Counted from the first letter of the stretch, positions 1 through 9,646 are shown. The stretch is 64,000 nucleotides of DNA from an uncultured Sphingomonadaceae bacterium (GCA_947258815.1 CAMYJW010000027.1:18719-82718); one strand, 5' to 3'. Program-made: numbers and translations. The notes: a model not told the origin generated them from the letters alone.

Positions 1-630
1 GCCTTTCGAAACCCGCGCGACCAGCGTGATACTTTCGGCCAGTTCAAGCGGCGCGGACGGATCATAGGGATCGGGCCGTCCGGCGGTGGTGGCAAAGCTC
101 GATGCGATGGCGGGCGGTTGTTCGTCGCCCTCCGATTGCCGCGCCAGATGCAGATCGTGGATCGTCACGCGGCGGCTTTTCAAAGCCACGTCCTCTCCCG
201 CGCGCGCCAGATCGTATGCGCGTTTGCCATCGACTTTGAGAGCCGAATAGGCAGGCGGAACCTGTTCTATCTCGCCGGTAAATTCGGGCAGGATCGCGGC
301 GACTGCGGCCAGCGGTGGACGCCGTTCGCTGGTGCGCACAACATCGCCTTCGGCATCAAGCGTATCGGTTTCAACACCGAACCGGATCGTAAATTCATAG
401 ATCTTGTCTGAATCGAGCATTCGCCCGGCCAGCTTGGTCGCTTCGCCAATCGCAATCGGCAACACCCCTTGCGCCAGCGGATCAAGCGTACCGCCATGGC
501 CAACCTTGAATTTGCCCAAACGCGCGAAAATGCCCGCTTCGCGCAAGTTGCGCTTGACCGCCGCCACGCCTTGCGTCGAACCAAGCCCCACCGGCTTGTC
601 AAGAATGATCCAGCCGTTCGGCACGCTCAT
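1..630 (-). CDS. truB: tRNA pseudouridine(55) synthase TruB, C-terminus cut by window edge
   Basis: Isomerises uridine 55 in the T-loop of most elongator tRNAs. The reading frame runs from an ATG at 628-630 to the window start and gives 210 residues, beginning MSVPNGWIILDKPVGLGSTQ. The family signature GHGGTLDPLAQGVLPIAIG contains the catalytic Asp at residue 50, and the downstream PPAYSALKVDGKRAYDLAR segment is also typical. The C-terminal part including any PUA domain lies outside the window. The start codon overlaps the stop of the upstream M50 protease as ATGA, so translation is probably coupled. It is the last visible gene of the rimP-nusA-infB operon, which is its usual place in bacteria. 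Confidence 0.95.
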   Translation of the reverse strand, partial: MSVPNGWIILDKPVGLGSTQGVAAVKRNLREAGIFARLGKFKVGHGGTLDPLAQGVLPIAIGEATKLAGRMLDSDKIYEFTIRFGVETDTLDAEGDVVRTSERRPPLAAVAAILPEFTGEIEQVPPAYSALKVDGKRAYDLARAGEDVALKSRRVTIHDLHLARQSEGDEQPPAIASSFATTAGRPDPYDPSAPLELAESITLVARVSKG

Positions 631-1313
631 CCGCCCGCGATCAGCACCGCCAGCCGCATGACATGCTCGCGCGCCCACTCCACCGGCGGCAGCACGAAAT
701 TCTCGACAATGCCAAGTCCCGGAAACAGCCACGGGATCACCAGCAGCAACAGGAACAGCAACGGCAATCCGAACGGTCGCAACCGGTTATAGGCGCGCGC
801 CATATCGGGCGGCAAAATCCCTTCGACAATGTGTGATCCATCAAACGGGGGCAGCGGTATCAGATTGAAAAGGCCCAGAAACAGGTTGATGACGATGAAG
901 AAGTTAAGCCCGGACAGCAGCAATGTCAGACCTGCTCCAGGCGCGTCAGTCATCCCGCGGGCCAACAGGCCCAGCGCAACCGCGCCCAGCAGCGCCAGCG
1001 CGAAATTGGTTGCCGGCCCGGCAGCCGCAACCGCCATCATGCCATAGCGTGGATTATCCAGCCGGTTCTTCATCACCGGCACCGGCTTGGCCCAGCCAAA
1101 CACCGGCGCGCCCGTCATCGCCAGGATACCGGGCAGAACCACAGTTCCGATCGGATCGACATGGCGCAGCGGGTTGAGGCTCAGCCGCTTGCGTTCTTTC
1201 GCAGTGGGATCGCCCAGCAGATTGGCAACCCAGCCATGCGCCACTTCGTGAAACACGATCGCAACGATCAGACAGGGAATAAGGATGATCGCAAGTGCGA
1301 TGGTATCGTTCAT
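627..1313 (-). CDS. Site-2 protease family membrane metalloprotease (M50)
   Basis: Predicted integral membrane zinc protease of 228 residues. The HEVAH motif near residue 26 provides two zinc-binding His and the catalytic Glu. A second motif, NLIPLPPFDGSHI, near residue 160 supplies the Asp ligand. Several hydrophobic segments surround them. The compact form without a PDZ domain matches the YwhC-like subgroup, whose substrates are mostly unknown, so no target is assigned. The ATG at 1311-1313 is chosen because the longer version would begin with TTG and add an unlikely polar stretch. It sits between rbfA and truB and overlaps truB by 4 nt. Confidence 0.88.
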   Translation of the reverse strand: MNDTIALAIILIPCLIVAIVFHEVAHGWVANLLGDPTAKERKRLSLNPLRHVDPIGTVVLPGILAMTGAPVFGWAKPVPVMKNRLDNPRYGMMAVAAAGPATNFALALLGAVALGLLARGMTDAPGAGLTLLLSGLNFFIVINLFLGLFNLIPLPPFDGSHIVEGILPPDMARAYNRLRPFGLPLLFLLLLVIPWLFPGLGIVENFVLPPVEWAREHVMRLAVLIAGG

Positions 1314-1376
1314 GGCAGCCGATGTGGGGCAGCGATGGCGGTTATGCAATGTGTAAAGGCAAAGTCAGCGCCAGAG

Positions 1377-1820
1377 TCAGTAATCGTTGCCGCCCGCCTC
1401 ATCGCTTTTCGGGTCATCGCTTTCATCGTCGGCGCCAAGGTCGCGCGCCACACGCGGATCGGACAGCAGCTTTTCAATCCGCCCCGCCTCATCGAAGCTT
1501 TCATCGGCGCGAAACTTCAGCCTGGGCGCAAATTTCAGACCCAGCCGCTTCGCCACCTCGCGCTGAAGATAGGCGGTGTTCTGGCGAAGCGCCTGCAACA
1601 CCTCATCCTCGCCCGCGCCCAGCAGCGGCTTAACATAGACGCTGGCATTGCGCAGATCGGGCGACATGCGCACTTCAGTGACTGAAAGCGAATGCGCGCT
1701 CAGCGTATCGTCGTGCACTTGCTGGCGGGTGAAAATTTCCGACAATACATGGCGCACCCGCTCCCCCACCTTGAGCAGGCGAACCGATTGCTGTTCGGGC
1801 GTAAATTGCTGACGGGGCAT
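1377..1820 (-). CDS. rbfA: 30S ribosome-binding factor A
   Basis: RbfA binds the 30S subunit and helps 16S rRNA 5'-end maturation and cold adaptation. The 147-residue product has the KH-like fold signature: [14 protein letters not shown] at the N-terminus, then [17 protein letters not shown] and [20 protein letters not shown] short acidic tail ([14 protein letters not shown]) is common in alphaproteobacterial versions. It lies 97 nt after infB in the canonical operon. The ATG at 1818-1820 fits the family N-terminus. Confidence 0.96.
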   Translation of the reverse strand: MPRQQFTPEQQSVRLLKVGERVRHVLSEIFTRQQVHDDTLSAHSLSVTEVRMSPDLRNASVYVKPLLGAGEDEVLQALRQNTAYLQREVAKRLGLKFAPRLKFRADESFDEAGRIEKLLSDPRVARDLGADDESDDPKSDEAGGNDY

Positions 1821-1917
1821 GGCGCCCTTCCCTCCAGGCTCATCCGGCTAATGCCGGAAACCAGAAAAAGCGTACAATCTGCATTCCCGGCACCCGCAGG
1901 CGCCGGTTCAGCAAAAC

Positions 1918-4476
1918 CTACAGCGTGCGTTCGCGTTCCTCGACTTCGAAGACTTCAAGCATATCGCCCGGCTTGATATCGTTGGTATCCGCCAGCACCA
2001 CGCCGCATTCAAGCCCGGCGCGCACTTCATCGACATCATCCTTGAAGCGCCGCAGCGAAGCGATAGTCGTCGCCGAAACGATAACGTCCTCGCGGGTGAG
2101 GCGCGCGTTGAGCCCCTTGCGGATAAGCCCGTCGGTAACAAGCAAACCGGCCGCCTTGTCCTTCTTGCCAGACCGGAACACTTCCTTGACTTCGGCACGA
2201 CCGACGACATTCTCGATCCGCTCCGGCCCAAGCTCGCCCGCCATCTCCTTGGCGATTTCCTCAGTCAGCTGATAGATCACATCGTAATAGAGCATCCGCG
2301 CCTTATGCTGGGCGACCTGTTCGCGGGCCTTGGCGTTGGGGCGGACGTTGAAGCCGATGATCGGCGCATTGCTGGCGGTTGCCAGCGTCACGTCGGACTC
2401 GGTGATCGCGCCGACGCCGGAATGCAGGATGCGAACCTTGATCTCGTCGTTGGAAAGGTTGTGCAGCGCGGTGTTGATCGCCTCTACCGAGCCTTGCACA
2501 TCGGCTTTCACCAGAACCGGATATTCGATCACGCTCTGCTTGTCGGCAAGCGCGGAGAACATCGTATCGAGTGTGGCAGGCGCCGTCGCTGTGCGCGTTT
2601 CCGTTGCCTTTTCCTTGCGATATTCGGAAACTTCGCGCGCGCGCTGTTCGTTTTCCACCACGGCCAGCTGATCGCCCGCATTGGGCACGCCGCCAAGCCC
2701 CAGAACTTCGACAGGCGTAGACGGCCCGGCTTCCTTCACTTGCTTGCCCTTGTCATCAAGCAAGGCGCGAACCCGGCCGCTTTCGGTGCCGACGACAAAC
2801 ACGTCGCCACGCTTCAGGGTGCCACGATTGACAAGCACGGTGGCCAGCGGGCCCTTGCCCTTGTCAAGCTTCGCCTCGATCACCGTCGCTTCTGCATAGC
2901 GATCCGGGTTGGCTTTCAGTTCAAGCAGTTCGGCCTGAAGCATGATTTTCTCGATCAGGTCTTCAATGCCCTGCCCGGTCTGCGCGGACACTTCCACGTC
3001 CTGCACATCGCCCGACATCGCCTCGACAATCACTTCATGCTCAAGCAGGCGTTCGCGCACTTTTTGCGGGTTCGCCTCTGGCTTGTCGCACTTGTTGATT
3101 GCCACGATCATCGGCACGCCTGCCGATTTGGTATGATTGATCGCCTCGATCGTCTGCGGCATGATGCCATCGTCGGCAGCGACCACCAGCACCACGATAT
3201 CCGTGACATTGGCACCGCGCTGGCGCATCTGGGTGAACGCTTCATGGCCCGGCGTATCGAGCACAGTCAGCTTGTGCTTGTCCTTGGTGGTGATCTGGTA
3301 AGCACCGATATGCTGGGTAATCCCGCCCGCTTCGCCTTTCACCACATCGGTGCCGCGCAGCGCATCGATCAGGCTGGTCTTGCCGTGATCGACGTGGCCC
3401 ATGATGGTGACCACGGGGGCACGCGATTTCAGCGACTCTTCCGGATCGACATCCTCTTCCGTGCGGATATCGACATCGCTTTCGCTGACGCGTTTGATGT
3501 TGTGACCGAATTCCTCAACCAGCAGTTCCGCCGTATCGGCGTCGATCGTCTGGTTGACGGTGACCATCATGCCCATGTTGAACAGCGATTTCACCAGATC
3601 GGCGCCTTTTTCGGCCATGCGGTTGGCCAATTCCTGCACGGTGATCGCTTCGGGAACGACCACATCGCGCACCTGTTTTTCGCGCGGCTGCTGTTTGCCG
3701 GCATATTGCGCCCGCTTTTCCTTTTCGCGCGCGCGTTTAAGCGCGGCAAGACTGCGCGCACGTGCGCCCTCGTCCTCGTTCAGTGCGCGCGCGACAGTCA
3801 GCTTGCCCGACTGACGGCGATCACCGCGATCACCGCGTGAACGTTCCGGCTTCTTGGACGGCGCTTCATTCCGCTTGGCGGCAGGCTCGGGCCGTTTAAC
3901 GACCGGATCGGGACGCTTGACCGGCGTGAACTTGCGGGCGGAAGGTTCTGCTTTTGGCTCGGGCGCTTGTGTTTGCGCCTCAGGAGCGGCTGCTTCCGGC
4001 TCGGGCTGAACCTTTTGCGCAACCTGTTCTTCCACCTTGGCTTCGGTTTTCGCCGTTGCCGCAGCCTTGCGATTTTCTTCGGCCCGCTGCTTTTCTTCCT
4101 CAGCCGCCTTCTGCCGCTGATCAAGTTCGCGCCGGTTGGCCTCTTCCAGCGCAGTCAGTCGCGCTTCTTCCGCTTCGCGCAGCAAACGGGCCTGTTGCTC
4201 CTGACGGGTTTCGGCAGGCACCTCGGCCTTCTTCCTGGCCGGGGGCTGCTTCTTTGCCTCGGGCTTGGGCGCCTTGATCTCGACTTCCGGCTCGGGCTGC
4301 TTTGCCTCTGCATCACCTGCAGGCGCTTTGCCCAGAATCTTGCGGCGCTTGACTTCAACCACAACCTTGTTCGTGCGGCCGTGACTGAAGGTCTGCTTGA
4401 CCTCGCCCGCTTCCACGGACCGCTTGAGACCAAGCGGCTTGCGGGTACGGGTCGGTTTGTTTTCGGTCTCGCTCAT
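1918..4476 (-). CDS. infB: Translation initiation factor IF-2
   Basis: GTPase that brings fMet-tRNA to the 30S P site and promotes subunit joining. The product has 852 residues. The N-terminus (about 1-50) carries the short IF2-associated domain, then about 200 residues of Lys/Glu/Ala/Pro-rich linker with predicted coiled coil. The conserved N-domain [20 protein letters not shown] follows near 280-300. The G domain begins near 352 with P-loop GHVDHGKTS, then DTPGHEAF and NKCD. Domains II-IV follow. The start overlaps the stop of ylxR (ATGA). The long charged linker is normal for this order. Confidence 0.98.
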   Translation of the reverse strand: MSETENKPTRTRKPLGLKRSVEAGEVKQTFSHGRTNKVVVEVKRRKILGKAPAGDAEAKQPEPEVEIKAPKPEAKKQPPARKKAEVPAETRQEQQARLLREAEEARLTALEEANRRELDQRQKAAEEEKQRAEENRKAAATAKTEAKVEEQVAQKVQPEPEAAAPEAQTQAPEPKAEPSARKFTPVKRPDPVVKRPEPAAKRNEAPSKKPERSRGDRGDRRQSGKLTVARALNEDEGARARSLAALKRAREKEKRAQYAGKQQPREKQVRDVVVPEAITVQELANRMAEKGADLVKSLFNMGMMVTVNQTIDADTAELLVEEFGHNIKRVSESDVDIRTEEDVDPEESLKSRAPVVTIMGHVDHGKTSLIDALRGTDVVKGEAGGITQHIGAYQITTKDKHKLTVLDTPGHEAFTQMRQRGANVTDIVVLVVAADDGIMPQTIEAINHTKSAGVPMIVAINKCDKPEANPQKVRERLLEHEVIVEAMSGDVQDVEVSAQTGQGIEDLIEKIMLQAELLELKANPDRYAEATVIEAKLDKGKGPLATVLVNRGTLKRGDVFVVGTESGRVRALLDDKGKQVKEAGPSTPVEVLGLGGVPNAGDQLAVVENEQRAREVSEYRKEKATETRTATAPATLDTMFSALADKQSVIEYPVLVKADVQGSVEAINTALHNLSNDEIKVRILHSGVGAITESDVTLATASNAPIIGFNVRPNAKAREQVAQHKARMLYYDVIYQLTEEIAKEMAGELGPERIENVVGRAEVKEVFRSGKKDKAAGLLVTDGLIRKGLNARLTREDVIVSATTIASLRRFKDDVDEVRAGLECGVVLADTNDIKPGDMLEVFEVEERERTL

Positions 4477-5252
4477 ACTTCGTTTACGCCCTTCAAATTC
4501 AAATCTGCCTGCGCCCGACCATGATTGCGATCGGGAATCGTCGGTTCGAGCGATCTGGCTTCGGATGCCATTCGCTCGCCATCTTCAGTATCGTTCGCGC
4601 CAGCGCGCCCCCGGAAATCCTGGAGCCGCTGGATAAGAGTCGTTACGCGCTGGGCCGCCGCAGTATCCGTCAGCGCCAGATGGACGACGTTGTCGCGGCC
4701 CAATGCCACAGACAGAGCCGTGCGGTCCAGTGGCAACGTCAAACCGACGATACCGCTGCCCTGCGCATCCATCCCCACCCGCAACGCCTGATCGAGCCGT
4801 TTCGATCCGTCCTCGCGCGCGTCCGACGCATGCATCAGCATGGAAACCCGGCCCATCCGTGCCTTTTCGGCAATGCGGCTGGTGCCCAGCAACAGGTTTC
4901 CGGCGCGCATTTCCAGCCCGATCCGGTCGGTCAGCGCGCGGATCAGGGCCAGCTCGATCTGTTCCGGCAAGTCGACGGGTATGGAAAGCTTTGCGCCTTT
5001 GAACGCGCGGGCCAGCGCTCCCTTAAGATCGCCCTTTGCAAGCGCTTTTTCAAGGTCAGCGCGTGAAACACCAATCCATGCACCGCGGCCTGGTGCGCGG
5101 CCATGCACGTCGGGCAGCACTTCGCCATCGGGCGAGACTGCCAGACGCAACAAGCTGGCACGCGCGGCATGCTCACCGGAAAGGATGCACTTCCTTTCCG
5201 GTCCATCAACGCTGGTGGCTGCGCTCAGGCGCTCATTGGGAAGTGTCCGCAT
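4473..5252 (-). CDS. ylxR: YlxR-type RNA-binding protein (DUF448), possible L7Ae-like C-terminus
   Basis: About 259 residues. The N-terminal YlxR domain shows ERKCILSGE and GRAPGRGAWIGV, the conserved features of this nucleic-acid-binding family, always found between nusA and infB. The C-terminal half (about 100-200) contains GLEMRAGNLLLGTSRIAEK, which resembles the L7Ae-like RNA-binding extension of alphaproteobacterial members. Exact function is unsettled; in other bacteria it binds RNase P or acts on transcription. The ATG at 5250-5252 overlaps the 3' end of nusA by 20 nt; a longer in-frame start would run deep into nusA and is unlikely. The stop overlaps the infB start. Confidence 0.85.
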   Translation of the reverse strand: MRTLPNERLSAATSVDGPERKCILSGEHAARASLLRLAVSPDGEVLPDVHGRAPGRGAWIGVSRADLEKALAKGDLKGALARAFKGAKLSIPVDLPEQIELALIRALTDRIGLEMRAGNLLLGTSRIAEKARMGRVSMLMHASDAREDGSKRLDQALRVGMDAQGSGIVGLTLPLDRTALSVALGRDNVVHLALTDTAAAQRVTTLIQRLQDFRGRAGANDTEDGERMASEARSLEPTIPDRNHGRAQADLNLKGVNEV

Positions 5253-6882
5253 CGGCGGCCTCCCCGTTATCGGAATCGCCGGAATCATCGCTTCCGGCAT
5301 CATCCTCATCTTCAAACCAATGGGCGCGGGCAGCCATGATGATTTCGTTGCCCTGCTCTTCGCTGAGGCCAAATTCGCCCAGAACGCCACCCTGATCTTC
5401 CTCGCGCTTGCGGCGATTGACGGTGCCGTCGCGGCGACGCTGCTCGGTGCGCTTCTTGGCGATCAGTTCATCGGTGGCAAGGTCGGCAAGATCGTCCAGC
5501 GTCTTGATCCCGCCTTTGCCCAGAACGACGAGCATCGCTTCAGTCAGGTGGGGAATCTCGGCAAGCGCATCTTCCACGCCCAGCTCACGCCGTTCAGAGC
5601 GGGCCGCTTCCTCGCGCCGTTCCAGCGCCTCGGCAGCGCGGCTTTGCAGTTCTTCTGCCAGTTCTTCGTCAAAACCCTCGATCGCGGCCAGTTCGGCCAT
5701 GTCGATGTAGGCGACTTCCTCAAGAACGGTGAAGCCCTCGGCGACAAGCAGCTGAGACAGCGTTTCATCGACGTCCAGCTCATCCTCGAACATCTTCGAA
5801 CGTTCGGCGAATTCCTTCTGCCGCTTCACCGAGCTTTCTTCCTCGGTCATGATGTCGATCTGGCTGTCGGTCAGCTGGCTGGCCAGCCGCACGTTCTGGC
5901 CGCGACGACCGATTGCCAGCGAAAGCTGATCATCAGGCACGACCACTTCGATGCGGTTTTCCTCTTCATCGATCACCACGCGGCTGACCGTTGCCGGCTG
6001 CAGCGCGTTGACCACGAATGTCGCGGTATCCTCGCTCCACGGGATGATGTCGATCTTTTCGCCCTGCAGCTCCTGCACGACGGCCTGCACGCGGCTGCCC
6101 TTCATGCCAACACAGGCGCCGACCGGATCGATCGAACCATCGTGGCTGATAACACCGATCTTGGCGCGGCTGCCCGGATCGCGCGCGGCGGCCTTGATCT
6201 CGATGATGCCATCGTAAATTTCCGGAACTTCCTGAGCAAACAGCTTGCGCATGAAATCGGGATTCGCGCGCGACAGGAAAATCTGCGGGCCTCGGTTCTG
6301 GCGTTCGACCTTGGAGATGATCGCGCGCACCCGCTCACCCACGCGGGCCGCTTCGCGCGGGATCTGCTGATCGCGGCGGATCACGCCTTCGGCGCGGCCG
6401 AGATTGACGATAACGTGGCCGAATTCCACCGACTTGATAACGCCGGTGATCACTTCGCCCGCACGATCCTTGAATTCCTCATACTGACGCTCACGCTCAG
6501 CATCGCGGACTTTCTGGAAGATCACCTGTTTGGCGGACTGCGCATCGATACGACCAAGATCGACCGGCGGCAGCGGATCGACGATGAAATCGCCAAGTTT
6601 CGAGCCGGGTTGCAGCTTTTCCGCCTGCTTGAGATCGACCTGCTTGAAGTAGTCTTCCACTTCCTCAACCACTTCGACAACACGCCACAGGCTCAGCTCT
6701 CCGGTGTTCGGATCAAGCTTGGCGCGAATATCGTTTTCAGTGCCGTAACGGTTGCGGGCAGATTTCTGGATCGCCTCTTCCATCGCCTCGATCACGATCG
6801 ACTTGTCGATCATCTTCTCGGTCGCAACGGAATTCGCAATCGCGATCAGCTCGGCGCGGTTGGCGGAAATCGCACTGGCCAT
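5233..6882 (-). CDS. nusA: Transcription termination/antitermination factor NusA
   Basis: Binds RNA polymerase and nascent RNA and modulates pausing, termination and rRNA antitermination. The 549-residue protein has the N-terminal RNAP-binding domain (about 1-125), an S1 domain (about 135-200, GEVITGVIKSVEFGHVIVNL) and two KH domains, the first with GACVGMKGSRVQAV and the second with AIGRRGQNVRLAS. The C-terminal helix-hairpin-helix region includes IEGFDEELAEELQSRA and ends in an acidic tail (DEDDAGSDDSGDSDNGEAAD), typical of the group. It starts 5 nt after the rimP stop. Confidence 0.97.
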   Translation of the reverse strand: MASAISANRAELIAIANSVATEKMIDKSIVIEAMEEAIQKSARNRYGTENDIRAKLDPNTGELSLWRVVEVVEEVEDYFKQVDLKQAEKLQPGSKLGDFIVDPLPPVDLGRIDAQSAKQVIFQKVRDAERERQYEEFKDRAGEVITGVIKSVEFGHVIVNLGRAEGVIRRDQQIPREAARVGERVRAIISKVERQNRGPQIFLSRANPDFMRKLFAQEVPEIYDGIIEIKAAARDPGSRAKIGVISHDGSIDPVGACVGMKGSRVQAVVQELQGEKIDIIPWSEDTATFVVNALQPATVSRVVIDEEENRIEVVVPDDQLSLAIGRRGQNVRLASQLTDSQIDIMTEEESSVKRQKEFAERSKMFEDELDVDETLSQLLVAEGFTVLEEVAYIDMAELAAIEGFDEELAEELQSRAAEALERREEAARSERRELGVEDALAEIPHLTEAMLVVLGKGGIKTLDDLADLATDELIAKKRTEQRRRDGTVNRRKREEDQGGVLGEFGLSEEQGNEIIMAARAHWFEDEDDAGSDDSGDSDNGEAADADTSQ

Positions 6883-6887
6883 GGGTT

Positions 6888-7445
6888 TTAGTCTTCCTGT
6901 TCTTCGAGGATATCCTCGGCCCCGGTCGTATCGAGCGGGCGAGTGGCGGCAATCAGGCGGTCGGTCAAGACCAGCCGGGCGGAATGAATATTGGCAAATG
7001 CAATCGTGAGCGGGCCGGACTTGCGATCTTCAATCGCGATATCCGCGCCGTTCACGCCGGTCAGATCGCCGTGAAGCGACTTGCGGTTGCCATCGACCGG
7101 TTCGATCAGCGCGATTTTGGCTTCATGGCCGGTCCAGGCCTCAAAATCCTTGAGACGTGTGAGCGGGCGATCAATCCCCGGAGAAGACACTTCCAGGCGA
7201 TAGGCTTCTTCGATCAGCGTTTCGCCGGCCTCTTCCAGTTCATCGATGCGATCCGACACGCGGCGCGACAGCTCGGCACAATCTTCAATCAGAAGCTGGC
7301 CGGTTTCTGGCCGTTCGGCCATGATCTGCAACGCATTTTCGCCTTCGCCCGCTTCCGCGCCCATGATCTTGATGCGCACAAGTTCGAAACCCAGGGCTTT
7401 CACCTCGGGTTCGACAATCTCGGTAATGCGCGCAATATCGGCCAT
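6888..7445 (-). CDS. rimP: Ribosome maturation factor RimP
   Basis: Needed for 30S subunit maturation. The 185-residue product from MADIARITEIVEPEVKALGF has the family features EDCAELSRRVSDRIDE and RLEVSSPGIDRPLTRLKDFE, then an SH3-like C-terminal domain with a residue-poor acidic tail. The ATG at 7443-7445 is preferred over one 42 nt upstream because the protein family starts here. An AAGAG about 14 nt upstream is only a weak ribosome-binding site, so the upstream start (position 7487) remains possible. It is the first gene of the operon. Confidence 0.93.
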   Translation of the reverse strand: MADIARITEIVEPEVKALGFELVRIKIMGAEAGEGENALQIMAERPETGQLLIEDCAELSRRVSDRIDELEEAGETLIEEAYRLEVSSPGIDRPLTRLKDFEAWTGHEAKIALIEPVDGNRKSLHGDLTGVNGADIAIEDRKSGPLTIAFANIHSARLVLTDRLIAATRPLDTTGAEDILEEQED

Positions 7446-7645
7446 CGGGTTTGCGTTCTGACTCTTTCGTTTCGTTCGTTTCGCCATGTTGCGCAAAGCG
7501 GTTAAGTGCCGGCCCCGAGTGGCGCCAGCATCTGACTTTGCGATCAACAATGTCGGAATAGCGCCCGATTACTCCGCCAGCGCATCGATTGCAAGCGTAT
7601 TGATAACAAACGCGCCCGGAAAGCGCACCTGCGCGCCAGCCGGAG

Positions 7646-7927
7646 TCAGTGGGGGCGGACGTCAGTTGGCGTTTCGTCAAGCGACCATGGATTTTGCGAA
7701 GAGCCTTGCTGGTTTTGCTTTTGGATCGCCGGGGTTTTCTGCGCCTGCTCCAACGCGGTTTTGCCGGCGAAAACAACGCATGATCCCAGACCCGAAAGGA
7801 ATATGAAAACGATCATCACGGGCAGAGCATTGTGCCGGACGCGCTCGTGCCATTCGCTCCAGACAAACTCTTCCTCGAGATCGCGGATGGCGCGGAACCA
7901 GGCCTGTATGCGATCAGTCAGCGTCAC
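7646..7927 (-). CDS. Hypothetical small membrane protein, 93 residues
   Basis: Not recognised. A basic/aromatic N-terminus (RIQAWFRAIRDLEEEFVWSEWHERVRH) is followed by one hydrophobic segment at about residues 35-55 (ALPVMIVFIFLSGLGSCVVF) and a Gln/Pro-rich polar tail. It begins with GTG at 7925-7927, which overlaps the stop of the preceding gene as GTGA, so the two are probably translated together. It is the last of a set of five small membrane proteins transcribed toward rimP. The 200 nt between it and rimP show no further gene. Confidence 0.6.
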   Translation of the reverse strand: MTLTDRIQAWFRAIRDLEEEFVWSEWHERVRHNALPVMIVFIFLSGLGSCVVFAGKTALEQAQKTPAIQKQNQQGSSQNPWSLDETPTDVRPH

Positions 7928-8220
7928 TGGATCGCCCAGCCATCATCCGGGTCAACAGCGGCGTCGGCCTCGACACCCCAACCCTCGCGGCCCAGGCGCT
8001 TCGCCTCCACGCGGGCCTTTCGCTGTGCGGCTTTCGATTTGCGCGTCAGTTCGCGCTGCGCCCGATCCGCATCCTGTTCCTGATGAAGCTCATCGTGAAG
8101 CTCATCGCCGAACAGTAAGCCGCCTGAGTTGAACAGCCATGTTCCGCCAACCCCCATCACGATTACGAACGCAATCCACAATCTGGCCAGATTCTTCGCG
8201 ATTTTTCTGATCGATTCCAT
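7924..8220 (-). CDS. Hypothetical single-TM protein with charged coiled-coil tail, 98 residues
   Basis: Not recognised. From MESIRKIAKNLARLW the protein has one membrane segment at about 13-32 (RLWIAFVIVMGVGGTWLFNSG) and then a strongly charged, probably helical tail rich in Asp, Glu, Arg and Lys (DELHDELHQEQDADRAQREL). The ATG at 8218-8220 is chosen since a start 72 nt further upstream would overlap the previous gene by 47 nt. It overlaps the next gene by 4 nt. Confidence 0.6.
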   Translation of the reverse strand: MESIRKIAKNLARLWIAFVIVMGVGGTWLFNSGGLLFGDELHDELHQEQDADRAQRELTRKSKAAQRKARVEAKRLGREGWGVEADAAVDPDDGWAIQ

Positions 8221-8245
8221 GGTTCGTCGCCCGCGTGTGCCCGGC

Positions 8246-8464
8246 TTACTCGCCCCAATCGTCTGCCAGTTCGCCTTTGGCGGGGTTTGCATGGCGCACC
8301 CCCGTTTCGCGTTCGGTCAGTTCGTAACGGCGCGAATCAAACGTCTGGCTTGATTCTGCCTGAGCCTGTCCGTCGCCTTCACCGGCCGTATCGATCATGT
8401 GAAACAGCCAGATAAACAGCCCGAACAGGAACAGAAACGCCAGAACCCTGCCCGCCAGAAGCAT
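8246..8464 (-). CDS. Hypothetical single-TM protein, 72 residues
   Basis: Not recognised. MLLAGRVLAFLFLFGLFIWLF forms an N-terminal membrane anchor and the remaining 45 residues are polar and acidic, ending in DDWGE. GGAG lies 9 nt upstream of the ATG at 8462-8464. The gene is 25 nt before the next small gene and about 50 nt after the preceding one, so all belong to one transcription unit. Confidence 0.6.
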   Translation of the reverse strand: MLLAGRVLAFLFLFGLFIWLFHMIDTAGEGDGQAQAESSQTFDSRRYELTERETGVRHANPAKGELADDWGE

Positions 8465-8512
8465 GTTACATAGCTCCGAACAAAGTTATGACTGCTTCAC
8501 ACCTATGCTTGA

Positions 8513-8857
8513 TCAGTTATTGTTTTCGTTGGCTTTTGCGAATGCCTCGTTTGCAGTCTCGAAATTCTCGACTGTCGAGCTTCCCAGCTTCACCGGGTTC
8601 AGATTTTTGTCACCAAGGAATTTTTCAGCGGCATAGTCACCAGCGGCAGTGGCCACTTCACCCAGCTTCGCCGTGACAGAATCATCATCAGACGCGGTGC
8701 TGGCCGAAGCCTGAACCGGCGCACTCTTCGACCACGGGCTTGCCGAGGCGACGGCATCCTGATCGGGCTTGTCCTTGGAGAACACGAAAAACGCGAACGC
8801 GATAACCGCGACAACGCCAACTTTATGGTGCAGGATCGCACGAGCAAGATTAAACAC
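8513..8857 (-). CDS. Hypothetical membrane-anchored protein, 114 residues, GTG start
   Basis: Not recognised. The N-terminus FNLARAILHHKVGVVAVIAFAFFVF is a single membrane segment; the rest is Ala/Ser/Asp-rich and may be periplasmic. A GTG start at 8855-8857 is supported by a perfect GGAGG 5 nt upstream (8863-8867). The sequence KVGVVAVIAFAFFVF resembles the membrane segment of the 28-residue protein encoded just upstream (KVGIVAVINIAAVLFF), which suggests that the two are related by duplication. Confidence 0.6.
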   Translation of the reverse strand: MFNLARAILHHKVGVVAVIAFAFFVFSKDKPDQDAVASASPWSKSAPVQASASTASDDDSVTAKLGEVATAAGDYAAEKFLGDKNLNPVKLGSSTVENFETANEAFAKANENNN

Positions 8858-8983
8858 AGCAGCCTCCGTTTAAATCAGGAAAACTGCCTAGCCGAACGTG
8901 GTTACGATCGCGTTAAACCGCGCCTGGCCTGCCGGTCCGTTCTGGCCTGCGGTCCGTTACTGCCATTCCGTTATGCCAGTCCG

Positions 8984-9070
8984 CTACTGAAAAAACAGCA
9001 CTGCTGCGATGTTGATCACGGCAACAATACCAACCTTGTATTCCAGCCACTCTTTTGCGTTCAGCGCCAA
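8984..9070 (-). CDS. 28-residue membrane microprotein, TTG start
   Basis: A very short open frame: a TTG start at 9068-9070, then ALNAKEWLEYKVGIVAVINI and AAVLFFQ, stop TAG at 8984-8986. An in-frame stop sits directly upstream of the TTG, and a perfect GGAGG lies at 9076-9080, 5 nt before the start, so translation from exactly this codon is likely. A single hydrophobic segment fills residues 12-27. It is similar to the membrane part of the next gene (KVGIVAVI against KVGVVAVI). Function unknown. Confidence 0.55.
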   Translation of the reverse strand: MALNAKEWLEYKVGIVAVINIAAVLFFQ

Positions 9071-9223
9071 TCAAACCTCCATGGATTGCGGGAAAGACGC
9101 TAATCGCTGCACTTTTCAGGCCGGTTAACCCACAACGTCTATATCGGGTTAATGCCGGATCGCGGGGTTCTCCCCTGCCGCTCTCACCGCGCAAACACTT
9201 GTGCAATTGATTGCAGGCCCTAA

Positions 9224-9646
9224 ATGCGCAGTCCCATGCGCAGCCTTGATGACATCCGCGAAGAATATGAATTTCTCGATGGCGACGAACGCTATCGGCT
9301 GCTGATCGAGCTTGGCCGCGAACTCGATCCGATGCCCGATGCCCTGAAAACGGATGCCACCAAAGTGCGCGGCTGCTCTGCAAGCGTGTGGGTGTATCCC
9401 ACCCGCGCGGACGACGGCACACTGCATTTTCTGGCTGACAGCAATGCCGCGATCACCAAGGGGATCGTCACGCTTGTGCTTTCCGCAGTGCAGGACAAGC
9501 CCGCGAAGGATGTCGCGCAAACCGATATCGCTGCCGCGCTGGAACCGTTTGATCTGAGAAACCAGCTCTCTTCCAACCGCACGCAAGGCGTTCCCAACAT
9601 GATCGCGCTGATCCGCGAGACGGCAGCGCGTTATACCGATGACTGA
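9224..9646 (+). CDS. sufE: SufE family Fe-S cluster assembly sulfur acceptor
   Basis: Accepts persulfide sulfur from the cysteine desulfurase SufS and stimulates it. The 140-residue protein has the diagnostic VRGCSASVWV with the acceptor Cys at residue 51, plus the N-terminal SLDDIREEYEFLDGDERYRLLIELG helix pair. The first ATG is used; a second ATG four codons later is equally possible. The gene stands alone here, separate from a full suf operon, but bolA and a CGFS glutaredoxin a few kb downstream point to the same pathway. Confidence 0.93.
   Translation: MRSPMRSLDDIREEYEFLDGDERYRLLIELGRELDPMPDALKTDATKVRGCSASVWVYPTRADDGTLHFLADSNAAITKGIVTLVLSAVQDKPAKDVAQTDIAAALEPFDLRNQLSSNRTQGVPNMIALIRETAARYTDD

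Noticed and set aside
2305..3840. 511-residue open frame on the plus strand
   Set aside because: It lies fully antisense to infB, is His/Arg/Phe-rich and has no recognisable motif; high-GC third positions keep the opposite frame open.
4840..6891. 683-residue plus-strand open frame
   Set aside because: Antisense to nusA and ylxR, no domain or ribosome-binding site.
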